Shown here: piece by piece, positions 8,889-18,771 of the stretch
Numbering within the stretch: position 1 is the first letter of the stretch
How the letters are laid out: the number at the start of each line of letters is the position of its first letter
NCBI GenBank assembly: GCA_021772835.1
Contig: JAJFLE010000040.1
Location: 1 to 48,323, forward strand
DNA: 48,323 nucleotides
Direction of reading: 5' to 3'
Source: Mariprofundus sp.
GTDB lineage: Bacteria; Pseudomonadota; Zetaproteobacteria; Mariprofundales; Mariprofundaceae
Notes under the pieces: model-generated
Databases searched by the model: none
The model's input: only the letters and a program-made list of their open reading frames with translations
Told to the model about the DNA's origin: nothing
Program-made: the position numbers and the translations under genes

Positions 8889-9689
8889 TCAGGAATCGCG
8901 GCGATGTGTGGTCAGGCCGCGTTTCGCTGTGCGGACAAACTCAATCATGCTGCGCCCGACTTCATCATCTACTCGAAGTACTGCTTCTGCCTGTGTAAGC
9001 TGTTCAGCACGATTGCCCTTTTCCTGCAGCAGGATACGGTAGATTTCCTTAAGGTGACCTATCTGTTCAAGATTATAACCTTTACGTTTCAAACCAACGA
9101 GATTCAATCCACTCAGACCCGAGCGATAACCACCGGCAACCAGACAGAATGGCGGTACATCTTTGGTCACGCCTGACATGCCACCAATCATGGCAAGACT
9201 ACCAATACGGACAAACTGCTGAATGGCAGAAAGACCACCGATAATAGCCTGATCATCCACTTCAACATGACCGGCCAGTGTGGAGCAGTTGGCCAGCACG
9301 ATGTGATTGCCAAGTATGCAGTCGTGAGCGATATGGGTATATGCCATCAATAGATTATGGTTACCAATACGGGTAACCATACCGCCACCTTCAGTTCCGG
9401 CATTGATGGTAACATTTTCACGAATCTGATTATTATCGCCGATAATGACTTGTGAATCTTCTCCGTGGTATTTCAAGTCCTGTGGAATTTGACCGATTGA
9501 AGTAAATGGAAATATCCGATTTCCTGTACCCATGGTTGTATGGCCAGTAAGCACGACATGCGACATCAACTCACAACGATCACCAATTACTACATCAGGT
9601 CCGATGACACTGTATGGCCCAATGGCCACACCGGATCCAATCTCAGCCTTGTTATCAATAATGGATGTCGGATGGATGAGGTTATTCAT
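8889..9689 (-). CDS. lpxA: UDP-N-acetylglucosamine O-acyltransferase
   Basis: 266 residues, a left-handed parallel beta-helix acyltransferase. N-terminal hexapeptide repeats (IHPTSIIDNKAEIGSGVAIGPYSVIG onward) are followed by the family segments YHGEDSQVIIGDNNQIRENVTIN and LLMAYTHIAHDCILGNHIVLAN; the His in AYTHIAHD corresponds to the catalytic base. Catalyses the first step of lipid A synthesis. Its ATG overlaps the fabZ stop codon (ATGA). Confidence 0.96.
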   Translation of the reverse strand: MNNLIHPTSIIDNKAEIGSGVAIGPYSVIGPDVVIGDRCELMSHVVLTGHTTMGTGNRIFPFTSIGQIPQDLKYHGEDSQVIIGDNNQIRENVTINAGTEGGGMVTRIGNHNLLMAYTHIAHDCILGNHIVLANCSTLAGHVEVDDQAIIGGLSAIQQFVRIGSLAMIGGMSGVTKDVPPFCLVAGGYRSGLSGLNLVGLKRKGYNLEQIGHLKEIYRILLQEKGNRAEQLTQAEAVLRVDDEVGRSMIEFVRTAKRGLTTHRRDS

Positions 9690-10132
9690 GATGCTTCTTG
9701 TGGCACCAGAGTGGCCGTCAGCGTACCCTCACAGACAAGCTTACCATCAACGAAAGCCTCGCCACGCAGCTTCCACAAAAAACCGCGTCTGCGCAGACAG
9801 GTCAGTTCAAAAATAACCTGATCACCTGGTCGCACGGGCACACGAAAACGTACACCATCAATACCGGTAAAATAAACCAGATACTCACGGTCATCTTCAA
9901 CCGACTGGAATGCAAGCATACCACCGGCCTGTGCCATGGCTTCCACCAGGAGAACACCCGGCATCACCGGATGATTGGGGAAATGGCCTGTAAACTGTGG
10001 CTCATTGATGCTGACATTCTTCAGCGCACGAATTGATTTTTCTTTTTCAAAGTCAAGAATCCGGTCAATCAGCAGAAATGGATAGCGATGTGGCAAAAAC
10101 TCCATAATCTGATCAATATTTAATTCCGGCAT
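9686..10132 (-). CDS. fabZ: 3-hydroxyacyl-[ACP] dehydratase FabZ
   Basis: 148 residues with a hot-dog fold. Family motif LPHRYPFLLIDRIL near residues 14-27 contains the catalytic His, and GVLLVEAMAQAGG supplies the catalytic Glu. It dehydrates 3-hydroxyacyl-ACP in fatty acid elongation and so competes with LpxA and LpxD for the same acyl-ACP pool; its placement between lpxD and lpxA is conserved in proteobacteria. Confidence 0.96.
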   Translation of the reverse strand: MPELNIDQIMEFLPHRYPFLLIDRILDFEKEKSIRALKNVSINEPQFTGHFPNHPVMPGVLLVEAMAQAGGMLAFQSVEDDREYLVYFTGIDGVRFRVPVRPGDQVIFELTCLRRRGFLWKLRGEAFVDGKLVCEGTLTATLVPQEAS

Positions 10133-10169
10133 TTAACTCTCCCTGAAACGTTATCTATAATACTGAATA

Positions 10170-11180
10170 TTAACGGCTGCGCTGCGCTTTCCAAATTTCG
10201 GGCAACTTCAACAACAACGCTGAAACCTTAAAAAACAATCGGTGTGGCATGGCTGGCGAGCCAGCATAAGTGCCACCGGGATCAAGGTCCGTCATCACAC
10301 CGGTCTGAGCTGCGAGCTTGACACCGTCGCCAATGTTGAGATGACCGGCAAGACCGACCTGACCACCGAACTGGCATCCCTTACCGATGATAGTCGAACC
10401 TGAAACACCAACCTGACTCGCCATAACCGTGTAAGCGCCGATACGAACATTGTGAGCAACCTGAATCTGGTTATCCAACTTCACGCCGCGTTCAATAACA
10501 GTATCACCGATAGCACCGCGATCTATACAGGTATTGGCACCAATCTCCACATCATCTTCAAGGATGACACGTCCGGACTGAGGGATCTTCAGATGGCGTT
10601 CCCCACTCCAGGCATAACCAAAACCGTCCGAACCGACAACAGCTCCCGACTGTAAATATACCTCATTACCAAGCACACAATCATCGGCAACAACAGACTT
10701 TGCATGTAACAGGCAACGCTTCCCGATGCTGACACGGTCACCAATAATGCAGCCTGCACCAACCCTGCTTCCTTGACCTATCGTAACCTGCTCGCCAATA
10801 ACTGCATTCGCAGCCACATCAACGTCAGCAGCCAGAACAGCAGAGCTATCGATTACTGCTGAGAGATGCCTGTAGCCGCTGGCCACTTTTTCAGGATGAA
10901 ACAGGCGCTGAAGCATGGCAAAAGCCAGATACGGGTCTTTCACACGAATAGCGCAGACCTGACTGGGGTTAGGCTCATCTTCAGCTATCAATACTGCTGC
11001 CGCCTCTGTGGTCGCCAAAACATCCCTGTAACGTTTATTGGCCAGAAATGATATTTCCTTGCCATCAGCACAAGCCAGGGTATTCACCCCGCAAATGCTC
11101 AACTGGGTTGCATCACTTTCGCAGCCTGCAAGTGTACCACCGACAAGCTCGGTGATGTCATGAAGTGATACGGTTTTCAC
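10170..11180 (-). CDS. lpxD: UDP-3-O-acylglucosamine N-acyltransferase
   Basis: 336 residues. An N-terminal uridine-binding domain (about residues 1-100) precedes a hexapeptide-repeat beta-helix and a short C-terminal helix. Conserved segments are GSDGFGYAW, IGANTCIDRGAIGDTVI, DNQIQVAHNVRIG and GGQVGLAGHLNIGDGV; the His in QVAHNV matches the catalytic residue. It adds the N-linked 3-hydroxyacyl chain after LpxC. LpxC is not encoded in this window. Confidence 0.96.
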   Translation of the reverse strand: MKTVSLHDITELVGGTLAGCESDATQLSICGVNTLACADGKEISFLANKRYRDVLATTEAAAVLIAEDEPNPSQVCAIRVKDPYLAFAMLQRLFHPEKVASGYRHLSAVIDSSAVLAADVDVAANAVIGEQVTIGQGSRVGAGCIIGDRVSIGKRCLLHAKSVVADDCVLGNEVYLQSGAVVGSDGFGYAWSGERHLKIPQSGRVILEDDVEIGANTCIDRGAIGDTVIERGVKLDNQIQVAHNVRIGAYTVMASQVGVSGSTIIGKGCQFGGQVGLAGHLNIGDGVKLAAQTGVMTDLDPGGTYAGSPAMPHRLFFKVSALLLKLPEIWKAQRSR

Positions 11181-11195
11181 AGAGGTGCCTGATAC

Positions 11196-11720
11196 TTACT
11201 TTTGGGCATCCAGAAGTTTGGTGATCGCTGCTGTAACATCATGTTTCGGATCAACATAGAGAAACATAGGCTTGGGCATAATCATGTCATACTTGCCTTT
11301 TTTGCCATAACTGGTCACGACTTTTTCGAACTTCGATCCGATGTTTATTTGTATACGGTTTTGCTCTGCTGACAGAGCCTCCTGAGCGTCCTGCTGCTTG
11401 CGCTGGAACTCTGTACGCATGGACTTAAGATCCTGCTGCTTCTGTGCCAGCTGATCCGGCGCCATTGCCATAGACTGACCTAACATATCTTTCTCAGACT
11501 GGCTGATTCTCTCACCCAGAGTCTGCAGCTCTTTCACTTTCTGAGCCTTCAGGCTTTCCAGGCGTTTCATACCTTGCTGATAAGCAGCTGTATTTTCCAT
11601 AGCACTTTTCACATCAACATAACCAAGCTTCATACCTTCGGCATGGGCCAGTGTTACACTACAAATCATCATAGCTCCAAGCGAAGCAATAATTGACCGA
11701 ACATGTATCCTTTTCTGCAT
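11196..11720 (-). CDS. skp: Periplasmic OmpH/Skp-family chaperone
   Basis: 174 residues from the ATG at 11720, chosen because AAGGAG lies 7 bp upstream; a longer frame to 11747 has no better support. A signal peptide (residues 1-27, ending TLAHA) is followed by a beta segment (MKLGYVDVKSAM) and a long charged coiled-coil rich in K, E and Q, ending MPKPMFLYVDPKHDVTAAI, the OmpH pattern. Skp escorts unfolded outer membrane proteins to BAM, encoded immediately upstream in the operon. Confidence 0.9.
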   Translation of the reverse strand: MQKRIHVRSIIASLGAMMICSVTLAHAEGMKLGYVDVKSAMENTAAYQQGMKRLESLKAQKVKELQTLGERISQSEKDMLGQSMAMAPDQLAQKQQDLKSMRTEFQRKQQDAQEALSAEQNRIQINIGSKFEKVVTSYGKKGKYDMIMPKPMFLYVDPKHDVTAAITKLLDAQK

Positions 11721-11848
11721 TGAGTACTCCTTACTATTTCTATTCAAACTCTAAAGATATTCTGACTGCTCAGCGTACCCGTACAAGCCAAGCATGGGTC
11801 ACCGAAATCATATTCACAAGTGCATAAGATGCGCTCATTTAGACTTTT

Positions 11849-14194
11849 CTAAAATGACCCGCCCAACACAAACTCAACATTTCGTAGCCTATCACCCTGA
11901 ACACTTCGGATCGGAGTCGCCCAAACCAATCCGATAGGACCTACAGGTGACAGCCATTCAAAGCCCAATCCTGCCGAAGAACGCACCCGCGATAAAGAGA
12001 ATGGTTCTGTTACATTAATTGCATTACCAGCAACGGTTGCAGACACACTCCCCCACACCGTACCCGCATCAACAAAGGCTATACCCCGAACCCCGGATGT
12101 ATCAATAAAAGGCAATGGAAAGAAGAGATTAAGGGAAGCTGTGAATTTTTTATCGCCACCGACAGCTTCAAGGGTGGTGGGATCACGCAGAGAAATACCC
12201 AGGGCATCAAATCCTCGCACACTACCGGCCCCGCCGAGAGAGTAACGACGATAGAGAGGGACATTCATATTCGAATAACCTCGAATATAACCGGCTTCAA
12301 AACCAGGGTTCAGCACAAGTTTGTTGTTTTCATCCAGGGGGAAGTAGGCCTTACTTGTAAATGAAGCTTCTAGAAATTTATTGTTTCCACCCAGACCCGC
12401 ACCTCCGAAACGTAGCTGGTGCATCTGTCCTTCGGTTGCCCCCACCAATGTATCCCTATTGTCCCATGTTAGGCTTTGAATCAGTTCGCCAGTGGTTTGA
12501 CGGCCGATCTGTGCCTGGGTAATCAGCGACGTCGTTAATGCAGCTGTGACCAGTGATAAATCGGTGCGATTATACCGATACGATAAACTATAACTTAATT
12601 CATCGGTAAGAGGTACGCCAAAGCCCAATGAAGCACCTACACTATCCATCTGGTACGCAGATGTGGTTATTGGGTCTGTCTGGTTTTTAAACGCACTTAT
12701 GGTCGCACTCATGTTCAAACCCAGAAAATATGGATCGGTCAGGCTTGTGGATACATTCTGGGTCTTTCCACCTACCGTACCATTAAGACTGGCTTGATAG
12801 CCTTTACCAAACAGGTTGCTTTCAGATATCTTGGCCTGGAACGTTACTTTTTCAACCTGCGAATAACCAACGCCGCCGGAAATTGAACCTGTTTTTTTCT
12901 CGGTCAGGTCGACTTTCATATCTACCTTGTCGCTTGAAGAACCCTTTTGCATGGAAACCCTGACATCTTCAACAAAGGCAGAACGTCGCAAATCTTTTTT
13001 ACTTTGCTCAACCTGAGACCCAAAATACCTGGCACCTTCAGACTGTTTTATCTCTCTGCGAACCACCTGATCTTCAGCCTTTAAGTTCCCGGAAATCTCA
13101 ATACGCTCAATATATACCTCTTCACCCTTTTCAACATCAAATGAAACAGCAACCGTTCTGTCATCTACGCTACGCTTCATCAAAGGCGTCACCGAGGCAA
13201 AGGCATAACCTTCATCACCCACTCTGCTGGTGATGGCAGCTATACTTTCGTTCATATCGTCCAGGGAATAGATACGTTCTTCTCTCAAAGCAATCAACGC
13301 TTCCAGAGTTTCTTTATCTGGAACCATGTCACCCTGTACGCCTACCTTGCTTACGGTGTATTGAGAGCCTTCATGTATACTGAAGGAGAGATTAAAACTC
13401 TTTTTATCCGAAGACATGGCAAGATTCATCGACTCAATGCGCATATCAAGGTAACCGTTGTTCATATAATAATGCTGTAACATTTGAGCATCGGCTGCAA
13501 AGCGTTTTTGATCGAACACGTCTCTATCCGACATCCACGAAGGCAGATCCATCTGTCTTGAAGCGATCTCCTCGCGCAGGATATTGCCACTGAAAGCCTT
13601 ATTGCCAATAAAGAGAATGCGGCTGATGTGTGTCACCTCGCCTTCAATGACTTTCACAAGCAGATCCACCCGCCCATCTTCTCTCATGGTGGGGATAAAC
13701 CTAATTTCAACCTGATAATAACCGTCTTTCAGATACCCCTTTAGCAACAGGTTTCGATCAGACTCCTGGTTTCGGGGACTGAAAATGCGTCCAGGCCTTA
13801 ACTTCATGCGCAACTGCAGGTCTTTAGTCGCATGCTCGTCATTGCCTTCCATCTCAAGGTTAGCGATCAGAGGAAACTCTTTCACATGGCAAATCAGATC
13901 GATGCCCTGGCTGGTTCTGGTACCTGTAAATCTGACATCGGAAAAGAAATCTGTTTTATGCAGGGCACGAACATCCTTGCTTAATTGGCGTCTATCCAAA
14001 CTGTCACCAACTTTTACGCTCATCTTGGCAAGAATCGTTTCTTTTTCGACAAAGCGGTTTCCTTCCACACCAATAGAGTGAATCCGGGTTGTCACTTGCT
14101 GATCAAGGTCTGCTGCTTCAACGGCATTGAGGGACAACAAACCGGTCAGCAGTAAGCCGACAGCAATCATCCAATATTTTAACGAGCCAATCAT
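11849..14194 (-). CDS. bamA: Outer membrane protein assembly factor BamA
   Basis: 781 residues from the ATG at 14194, which is one base after the rseP stop and preceded by AGGGG. A signal peptide (ending NAVEA) is followed by five POTRA domains (about residues 30-430; first IHSIGVEGNRFVEKETILAKM) and a C-terminal 16-strand Omp85 barrel. The barrel has the lid-lock motif VRGF (in GAGSVRGFDALG) and ends in FVLGGSF with a terminal Phe, the usual outer-membrane signal. It folds and inserts beta-barrel proteins. Confidence 0.96.
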   Translation of the reverse strand: MIGSLKYWMIAVGLLLTGLLSLNAVEAADLDQQVTTRIHSIGVEGNRFVEKETILAKMSVKVGDSLDRRQLSKDVRALHKTDFFSDVRFTGTRTSQGIDLICHVKEFPLIANLEMEGNDEHATKDLQLRMKLRPGRIFSPRNQESDRNLLLKGYLKDGYYQVEIRFIPTMREDGRVDLLVKVIEGEVTHISRILFIGNKAFSGNILREEIASRQMDLPSWMSDRDVFDQKRFAADAQMLQHYYMNNGYLDMRIESMNLAMSSDKKSFNLSFSIHEGSQYTVSKVGVQGDMVPDKETLEALIALREERIYSLDDMNESIAAITSRVGDEGYAFASVTPLMKRSVDDRTVAVSFDVEKGEEVYIERIEISGNLKAEDQVVRREIKQSEGARYFGSQVEQSKKDLRRSAFVEDVRVSMQKGSSSDKVDMKVDLTEKKTGSISGGVGYSQVEKVTFQAKISESNLFGKGYQASLNGTVGGKTQNVSTSLTDPYFLGLNMSATISAFKNQTDPITTSAYQMDSVGASLGFGVPLTDELSYSLSYRYNRTDLSLVTAALTTSLITQAQIGRQTTGELIQSLTWDNRDTLVGATEGQMHQLRFGGAGLGGNNKFLEASFTSKAYFPLDENNKLVLNPGFEAGYIRGYSNMNVPLYRRYSLGGAGSVRGFDALGISLRDPTTLEAVGGDKKFTASLNLFFPLPFIDTSGVRGIAFVDAGTVWGSVSATVAGNAINVTEPFSLSRVRSSAGLGFEWLSPVGPIGLVWATPIRSVQGDRLRNVEFVLGGSF

Positions 14195-14195
14195 T

Positions 14196-15554
14196 TTATC
14201 CCCTGAACAGTCGAGATAGGTCATTATAAAACGCATATACCATCAGCATTACAATCAATGCCAGACCCATAAATTGTGTTATCTCCAGAAACCTTGGTGA
14301 AAGCGCTTTGCCTCGCAACTTCTCCAACCCCAGATAAACCAGAAGCCCACCATCCAGAACCGGAATTGGCAACAAGTTTAATACCCCGAGATTTACCGAG
14401 ATTAAAGCCAGAAAGCTCAGGAAATAAACCAGCCCCATATCTGCTGTTTTCCCTGCCAATTGCGCAATGGCTATAGGGCCACCCAGATTATCCGGCGAAA
14501 TGGCTGATGTCACCATTTTTGCAAACACACCAAGTGTTAATGCCGTCATCTCCCAGGTACGCACAAAGCCATATTGTACGCCATCCAGGATACCCATTCG
14601 GTACAACTCGGTTCCATGTGCCGCCTGACTTGATAATCTCACACCTATTCTGCCTTGCTCATTCTGATCCACTGCAGGCACGACTTCGAGCTCCAGCAGC
14701 GTCTGATCTCGTTTCACAACAACCTTAACTGCTTTATCTGCGTGATTCTTCACTTGCTCAATAAACTGATTGACGTTGCTGACAGCGTTACCATTAATCT
14801 GTTGAATGATATCGCCCTTTAGCAAACCGGCTTGCATGGCTGGAGATGACTCAACCACCTCATCCACGCTGACCAATAATCCGGGTGTGAAACCCGCAAC
14901 CTGTCCGGCCACATCAATCAGCAAGGGGTCTGTCTCCTGTTCGGCCAGCGCTATACTCAAATCGATGCTCTTTTCGTCCCGGTAGATTTCAAGCTCGGCT
15001 CGATTGCCCACCCTGTGCTTCAACAACTCTTCCATCTGCTGCCATGAATGCACCTGCCTGCCTTCGACGGCAAGAACACGGTCACCCACCTGCAAGCCAG
15101 ACTTCTCGGCAACAGATGCCGGTGTTACATGACCAACAATAGTCGGTAGCACAGACTGCCCCAGCCAGGCAACAACCATGTATGCAAAGATGGCAAAAAC
15201 GAAATTATAGGCCGGGCCTGCTGCTGCCACAGCAGCCCGCTTCCATACCGGTTGTACGTTAAATGCCCGCCCTCTATCGGCTTCTGAAAGCTTTCCTTGA
15301 GCACCTTCATGCTGTTCATCCGGATTTTCACCCAGCATTTTCACATAACCGCCTAATGGAATGGCAGCAATCACATACAGCACTTCCTGATCATTACTGC
15401 GCCATGAGAACAACGCAGGACCAAAACCGATAGAGAACTTCTCAACCTTGATACCAAGTCTGCGGGCAATAGAAAAATGGCCGTATTCATGCACTGCAAT
15501 CAGCAGCGCAATAGCTACGATGAATGCCAGTGTCGTATGTAAAATTTCGGTCAT
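14196..15554 (-). CDS. rseP: Site-2 intramembrane zinc protease RseP
   Basis: 452 residues. The N-terminal membrane helix carries the zinc-binding HEYGH motif (residues 22-26), and the C-terminal membrane part has NLLPIPVLDGG, which supplies the third zinc ligand. Two PDZ domains lie between (around residues 115-290; ASVAEKSGLQVGDRV and SSPAMQAGLLKGDII). RseP cleaves anti-sigma factors and signal-peptide remnants in the membrane. Its start overlaps the dxr stop by ATGA; bamA follows directly. Confidence 0.95.
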   Translation of the reverse strand: MTEILHTTLAFIVAIALLIAVHEYGHFSIARRLGIKVEKFSIGFGPALFSWRSNDQEVLYVIAAIPLGGYVKMLGENPDEQHEGAQGKLSEADRGRAFNVQPVWKRAAVAAAGPAYNFVFAIFAYMVVAWLGQSVLPTIVGHVTPASVAEKSGLQVGDRVLAVEGRQVHSWQQMEELLKHRVGNRAELEIYRDEKSIDLSIALAEQETDPLLIDVAGQVAGFTPGLLVSVDEVVESSPAMQAGLLKGDIIQQINGNAVSNVNQFIEQVKNHADKAVKVVVKRDQTLLELEVVPAVDQNEQGRIGVRLSSQAAHGTELYRMGILDGVQYGFVRTWEMTALTLGVFAKMVTSAISPDNLGGPIAIAQLAGKTADMGLVYFLSFLALISVNLGVLNLLPIPVLDGGLLVYLGLEKLRGKALSPRFLEITQFMGLALIVMLMVYAFYNDLSRLFRG

Positions 15555-16696
15555 GCTGAAATTACCTCATTTGCCATTATTCTGGCCTGTTCGTCATATA
15601 ACCATACTTCATCGAGTGTGCCCACGCGGACATTGTCCACTTGCGAGAGCACCTTCTCTACTGTACTGACAATATCGGTAAAGCGAATAGTTCTTTGCCT
15701 GAACGCAGCGTTCGCCACTTCATTGGCGGCATTAAATGCAATAGACAGCGAGTTTTCACCTTGCATCACTTGCTGCACAAGCGCCATGGCCGGGAAACGT
15801 TCGTTATCCACAGCCTGAAAACTCAACGAGCCTGTTTTGGCAAGATCCAGCCAGGCTATGCCACTATCAAGCCTGGGCTCAGCCTGCATGGCATACGCAA
15901 TCGGCATGCGCATATCCGGCATAGCCAGTTGCGCAAGAACAGATCCGTCCCGGTATTCCACCATGGCATGCACAATACTCTCAGGATGGATCACAGCAGA
16001 GAGTTTCTCAGGTGTAAGATCAAACAGCCAGCGCGCTTCAATCAGCTCAAGCGCTTTATTCATCATGGTTGCCGAATCCACACTGATCTTGGCCCCCATA
16101 TCCCAGTTCGGATGTGCCACAGCTTCTTCAGGAGTCACTGTATGCAACGTTGCCGGATCACGCTGCCGGAATGGCCCGCCGGATGCAGTCAGAATAACCT
16201 GCGTAATTGAATTGTAATCATGTCCCTGCATACATTGATGCACTGCTGCATGTTCAGAATCCACAGGTACGACTTCTGCACCGGATTCTCTGGCCGCCTG
16301 CATAAATATGTTACCTGCTGTAACCAGACACTCTTTATTGGCAAGGCCAACGCGTTTGCCGGCCCTGACTGCTGACAGCGTTGCAGGAAGTCCCGCTGAG
16401 CCCACCATAGCCGCCATCACCATATCTGTTTCTGCTGCAGCAGACAGTTCAACAGCTGCATCCATGCCGGATTCCAGACGAGCACCCGATGGCAGCTTAC
16501 CCTGCAAGCGTTTTGCCGCAGCAGCATCCGTCATAACCACCCATTCAGGGTGGAGACGATTTGCCAACTCCAGCATTTTTTCATCATTCTGATGCCCGAC
16601 AAGAGCAAAAGCGGAGAATTTATCCGGATGCCGTTGCATCACATCAGCCGTACTGCAACCAATAGATCCCGTTGCTCCTAACACTGTCATTCGCAT
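15551..16696 (-). CDS. dxr: 1-deoxy-D-xylulose 5-phosphate reductoisomerase
   Basis: 381 residues from the ATG at 16696, which overlaps the cdsA TGA (TGATG); an in-frame GTG at 16711 is the alternative. NADPH-binding MTVLGATGSIGCSTADVM at the N-terminus, metal/substrate site VPVDSEHAAVHQCM, LTASGGPFR and SVDSATMMNKALE identify the MEP-pathway enzyme making 2-C-methyl-D-erythritol 4-phosphate. Placed with uppS and cdsA, it links isoprenoid supply to undecaprenyl phosphate and lipid synthesis. Confidence 0.96.
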   Translation of the reverse strand: MRMTVLGATGSIGCSTADVMQRHPDKFSAFALVGHQNDEKMLELANRLHPEWVVMTDAAAAKRLQGKLPSGARLESGMDAAVELSAAAETDMVMAAMVGSAGLPATLSAVRAGKRVGLANKECLVTAGNIFMQAARESGAEVVPVDSEHAAVHQCMQGHDYNSITQVILTASGGPFRQRDPATLHTVTPEEAVAHPNWDMGAKISVDSATMMNKALELIEARWLFDLTPEKLSAVIHPESIVHAMVEYRDGSVLAQLAMPDMRMPIAYAMQAEPRLDSGIAWLDLAKTGSLSFQAVDNERFPAMALVQQVMQGENSLSIAFNAANEVANAAFRQRTIRFTDIVSTVEKVLSQVDNVRVGTLDEVWLYDEQARIMANEVISA

Positions 16697-17472
16697 CAAA
16701 TCAAACCCCACAACAGCCAGTTTACAGGCACAGCCATGATGATGGCATCAATACGGTCAAGAATACCACCATGGCCCGGCAACCACTGTCCGCTATCCTT
16801 GGCCCCGGCCTGACGCTTCACAGAAGATTCGGAAAGGTCCCCCAGAATACCAGCAAGCACCACAACACAAGCAAGCGGGATGGCAAGCGGGATTGGTAGC
16901 ACATCCCACAAGGTCCAGCAAAATACAGCAACAGGCACGGCAAACAGTATTGCTCCCAGCGCGCCTTCAATCGATTTCCCCGGGCTGATTGCAGGACAAA
17001 GCTTTCGCTTACCCCACTTTTTGCCGATAAAATAAGCAGCGATGTCTGAGGCCCACACGGCCAAACAGGTTCCAATGACCAGCGATTGCCCAACGACTGT
17101 GGCATGTGTTTCCGCAATAGCCAAAGTAAACACATATACCCATGACAACAGCCAGATAGCAGCGAAGAAATCCGAAAATGACGCTTGCTGTTGACGTGAA
17201 TTCAACACAAAACAGAGAAACCAGACAAACCCGCCAAGCAGCAACCATGTGATATCAGCAGACCAGGCAAACAGCCCCCACATGACAGCCGATGAGAATA
17301 TATACACCTGTGGATTGCGCAGCTTCATCATCAGCACTATTTCACAGCTTGCAACCAGACCGATGAGAGCCAGAGCAGCCTCAAACCAGGGCGAAACCAG
17401 ATGAAAATACCAGCCCCACACCAGCAACAACAAAACAAGTGCAGTAATAACACGTTTGGAGAGTTCACTCAT
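16696..17472 (-). CDS. cdsA: Phosphatidate cytidylyltransferase
   Basis: 258 residues with about seven hydrophobic segments. The C-terminal CDP-diglyceride synthetase signature is present: KRKLCPAISPGKSIEGALGA, then LGDLSESSVKRQAGAKDSGQWLPGHGGILDRID. Makes CDP-diacylglycerol for phospholipid synthesis at the inner membrane. Overlaps uppS by ATGA and dxr by TGATG. Confidence 0.95.
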   Translation of the reverse strand: MSELSKRVITALVLLLLVWGWYFHLVSPWFEAALALIGLVASCEIVLMMKLRNPQVYIFSSAVMWGLFAWSADITWLLLGGFVWFLCFVLNSRQQQASFSDFFAAIWLLSWVYVFTLAIAETHATVVGQSLVIGTCLAVWASDIAAYFIGKKWGKRKLCPAISPGKSIEGALGAILFAVPVAVFCWTLWDVLPIPLAIPLACVVVLAGILGDLSESSVKRQAGAKDSGQWLPGHGGILDRIDAIIMAVPVNWLLWGLI

Positions 17473-18224
17473 GAGCTGACCTGCTCGCCGGTTTTGCCAT
17501 AACGTCGTTCGCGCGATGCATAATCGTTTAATGCATCCTTCAGATCCTGCTTTGAAAAATCAGGCCAATAAACATCACTGAAATAGAGCTCAGCATAAGC
17601 TGCATCCCAGAGATGAAAGTTAGAGATGCGCCGCTCGCCACCGGTACGAATTAACAGATCCAGCGGTGCCACATCATGGCGCCACATCATGCTACGAAAG
17701 CGATCAGGAGTCAGTGCTTTCCAGGCCGATTCACGATCATCCTGCCCGGCAACCCACTCGCATGCCGTACGCGCAGCTGCCAGAATCTCTTGTTGTCCGC
17801 CATAGTTTAAACAGAGGATCAGATCCATGCCTGTGTTGCCTTTTGTCTCAGACATAGCATTTTCAACCGCTCTTTTGGCGCTTCCAGGCAAAGGAGAGAT
17901 ATCTCCAAGCACACGAAAACGCACATCATTTTGCATCATTTCCGGCAGTGTTCTAGGTAACAGGATGGAAAGCAGGCTCATTAAGCCACGTACTTCCAGT
18001 TTTGGACGATCCCAGTTTTCAGTAGAAAATGCATACAGTGAAAGCTGACGAACACCAAAATTCTTTGCCCACTCAACCACATTGCGGGCAACCTTGGCTC
18101 CCTGTTTGTGACCTTCCAGACGCCCTTTGCCCCGGGCCTTGGCCCAACGACCATTACCATCCATAACTATGCCGACATGACAGGGTAAACTATTCGATTG
18201 ATCCATCGGGGTGGATGGTGACAT
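17469..18224 (-). CDS. uppS: Undecaprenyl diphosphate synthase
   Basis: 251 residues from the ATG at 18224, overlapping the frr TGA; a TTG one codon upstream also exists. The cis-prenyltransferase motifs are complete: HVGIVMDGNGRWAKARG (catalytic Asp), LSLYAFSTENWDRP, LCLNYGGQQEI and the C-terminal DLLIRTGGERRISNFHLWDAAYAELYF. Makes the C55 lipid carrier for peptidoglycan and polysaccharide assembly. Confidence 0.96.
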   Translation of the reverse strand: MSPSTPMDQSNSLPCHVGIVMDGNGRWAKARGKGRLEGHKQGAKVARNVVEWAKNFGVRQLSLYAFSTENWDRPKLEVRGLMSLLSILLPRTLPEMMQNDVRFRVLGDISPLPGSAKRAVENAMSETKGNTGMDLILCLNYGGQQEILAAARTACEWVAGQDDRESAWKALTPDRFRSMMWRHDVAPLDLLIRTGGERRISNFHLWDAAYAELYFSDVYWPDFSKQDLKDALNDYASRERRYGKTGEQVSS

Positions 18225-18769
18225 CAAACAGTCAGAATATCGCTTTCTTTATGCTCAACAACTTTATCAACTTCAGCTATGAAACGGTCGGTAATCTTCT
18301 GGATTTGATCCTGCAGTCGCTTGCTTTCATCTTCTGGCAGTCCTTCATCCTTGACCTGTTTTTTCACACCATCATTGGCGTCACGGCGAATATTGCGCAC
18401 CGATACTTTAGCCTTCTCACCGACAGTCTTGACCTGTTTCACCAGATCCCGGCGACGATCTTCGGTCAGCTCAGGCAAAATGATACGCACAACTTCGCCA
18501 TCATTCGATGGATTCAGCCCCAAATCAGATTTGAGAATGGCCTTTTCCAGATCAGCCATAATACTTTTTTCCCATGGCGCAATAACCAGCATACGTGGTT
18601 CAGGAACCGAAATATTACCTATCTGTGAAACCGGTACTTCCGAGCCATAATAGGAAATTCTGACATGATCGAGCAATGCAGCATTGGCACGACCAGTACG
18701 GATCGTCGCCAACTCGGATTTCAGTGATGTAATGGATTTCTCCATTCTGGCTTCCATATCTTTAAACAT
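18224..18769 (-). CDS. frr: Ribosome recycling factor
   Basis: 181 residues, close to the usual 185. Begins MFKDMEARMEKSITSLKSELATIRTGRANAALLD and has the PEPRMLVIAPWEKS loop and the C-terminal LQDQIQKITDRFIAEVDKVVEHKESDI. Works with EF-G to split post-termination ribosomes. It sits 2 bp after pyrH and overlaps uppS, so it is in one operon with both. Confidence 0.97.
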   Translation of the reverse strand: MFKDMEARMEKSITSLKSELATIRTGRANAALLDHVRISYYGSEVPVSQIGNISVPEPRMLVIAPWEKSIMADLEKAILKSDLGLNPSNDGEVVRIILPELTEDRRRDLVKQVKTVGEKAKVSVRNIRRDANDGVKKQVKDEGLPEDESKRLQDQIQKITDRFIAEVDKVVEHKESDILTV

Positions 18770-18771
18770 GT

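Noticed and set aside
9852-9866. GTACACCAT in fabZ resembling half of the SOS-like palindrome
   Set aside because: It lies inside conserved coding sequence and lacks the second arm.
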